12,752 nucleotides of DNA from Thaumarchaeota archaeon UBA160 (GTDB taxonomy: Archaea > Thermoproteota > Nitrososphaeria > Conexivisphaerales > UBA164). The notes beneath the pieces were generated by a model, which saw only the letters and a program-made list of their open reading frames with translations, did not search any database and was not told the DNA's origin. The stretch's first letter is position 1. Each line of letters opens with the position of its first letter. Of this stretch, positions 12,559 to 12,752 are shown piece by piece. The position numbers and the translations under genes were made by a program. The stretch lies in the NCBI GenBank assembly GCA_002506605.1, contig DAXX01000052.1, positions 7,398 through 20,149 on the forward strand, read 5' to 3'.

Positions 12559-12752
12559 TTTTATCTTTTTTTCTTAATTTTTGTGCAATAAAAATTTTTA
12601 AAGGCTAAAAGCCATGAAGGGTCTATAACGGTGGTTTGTTATAAAAAGTTGCATTTCATAAAACAAAATAATTTTTCTGCTAAAAGATGCTGCTCAAATA
12701 AGATTTTTCAGATAAAAATTAAGGTGCAGATCGCTCCTGTCAGCGTTATAAA
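12559..12752. other. Promoter region of the phosphatase gene and undefined right edge
   Basis: Bases 12590-12600 read on minus as a TATA-like AAAAATTTTTA element about 32-42 bases before the phosphatase start. Further right, a GGCT-AAA-AGCC hairpin (12603-12613) and an inverted pair TATAAC (12624-12629) / GTTATA (12638-12643) are seen. One plus frame is open from 12592 to the window edge, with GTG at 12631 or TTG at 12649 as possible starts. One minus frame ends at 12694 after 18 open codons and could be the C-terminus of a gene entering from the right. Neither can be confirmed here. Confidence 0.35.

Overview
The window is a stretch of an AT-rich archaeal chromosome. The archaeal signs are a Sec61-beta (SecG-like) translocon subunit, an Sm-like (LSm) RNA-binding protein, an archaeal SPOUT tRNA methyltransferase, a DUF2070 membrane protein and an AbrB-PhoU fusion. 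TATA-like boxes also sit about 25-32 bases upstream of many start codons, with little or no Shine-Dalgarno sequence, as in leaderless archaeal transcripts. Phylum cannot be settled from the sequence alone; a thermophilic member of Thermoproteota or Thermoplasmata is a reasonable guess. No rRNA, tRNA, CRISPR array, insertion sequence or phage gene was seen.

Layout, left to right. Bases 1-90 hold at most the last codons of a plus-strand gene. A minus-strand trmO-like tRNA methyltransferase gene (91-579) and a plus-strand TIM-barrel-like gene of unknown function (655-1335) diverge from a 75-base spacer that carries a perfect 16-base palindrome. Next come an AbrB-PhoU regulator (1370-2359, +) and, tail to tail with it and overlapping by 7 bases, an MFS transporter of the Pho84/phosphate:H+ symporter type (2353-3768, -). 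These two look like a phosphate uptake and sensing pair without PstSCAB. A very AT-rich spacer (3769-4019) follows, then a GNAT acetyltransferase, a small nitroreductase and a large class II (B12-dependent) ribonucleotide reductase, all on plus.

Two bases past the reductase lie the 3' end of a DUF2070 integral membrane protein and its upstream partner, Sec61-beta (minus, 4 bases apart), then an aldo/keto reductase (-). The roughly 700 bases at 10332-11038 hold no convincing gene but contain an orphan TATA-like box and inverted repeats. They lead to an LSm gene (+) that overlaps by 8 bases the end of a TrmJ-like tRNA 2'-O-methyltransferase (-). That gene is translationally coupled to an upstream dual-specificity protein phosphatase (-). 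The last 190 bases are promoter and undefined sequence.

Most genes are housekeeping: tRNA modification (trmO, trmJ), RNA binding (LSm), protein export (Sec61-beta) and dNTP synthesis. The points most worth a second look are the DUF2070 protein with its four His/Asp motifs next to a translocon subunit, the AbrB-PhoU/Pho84-like pair with a dyad over the transporter promoter, the unassigned TIM-barrel protein, the phosphatase with Asn where the general acid is expected, and the long gene-free stretch with a possible RNA promoter. I did not find a clear new multi-gene system.
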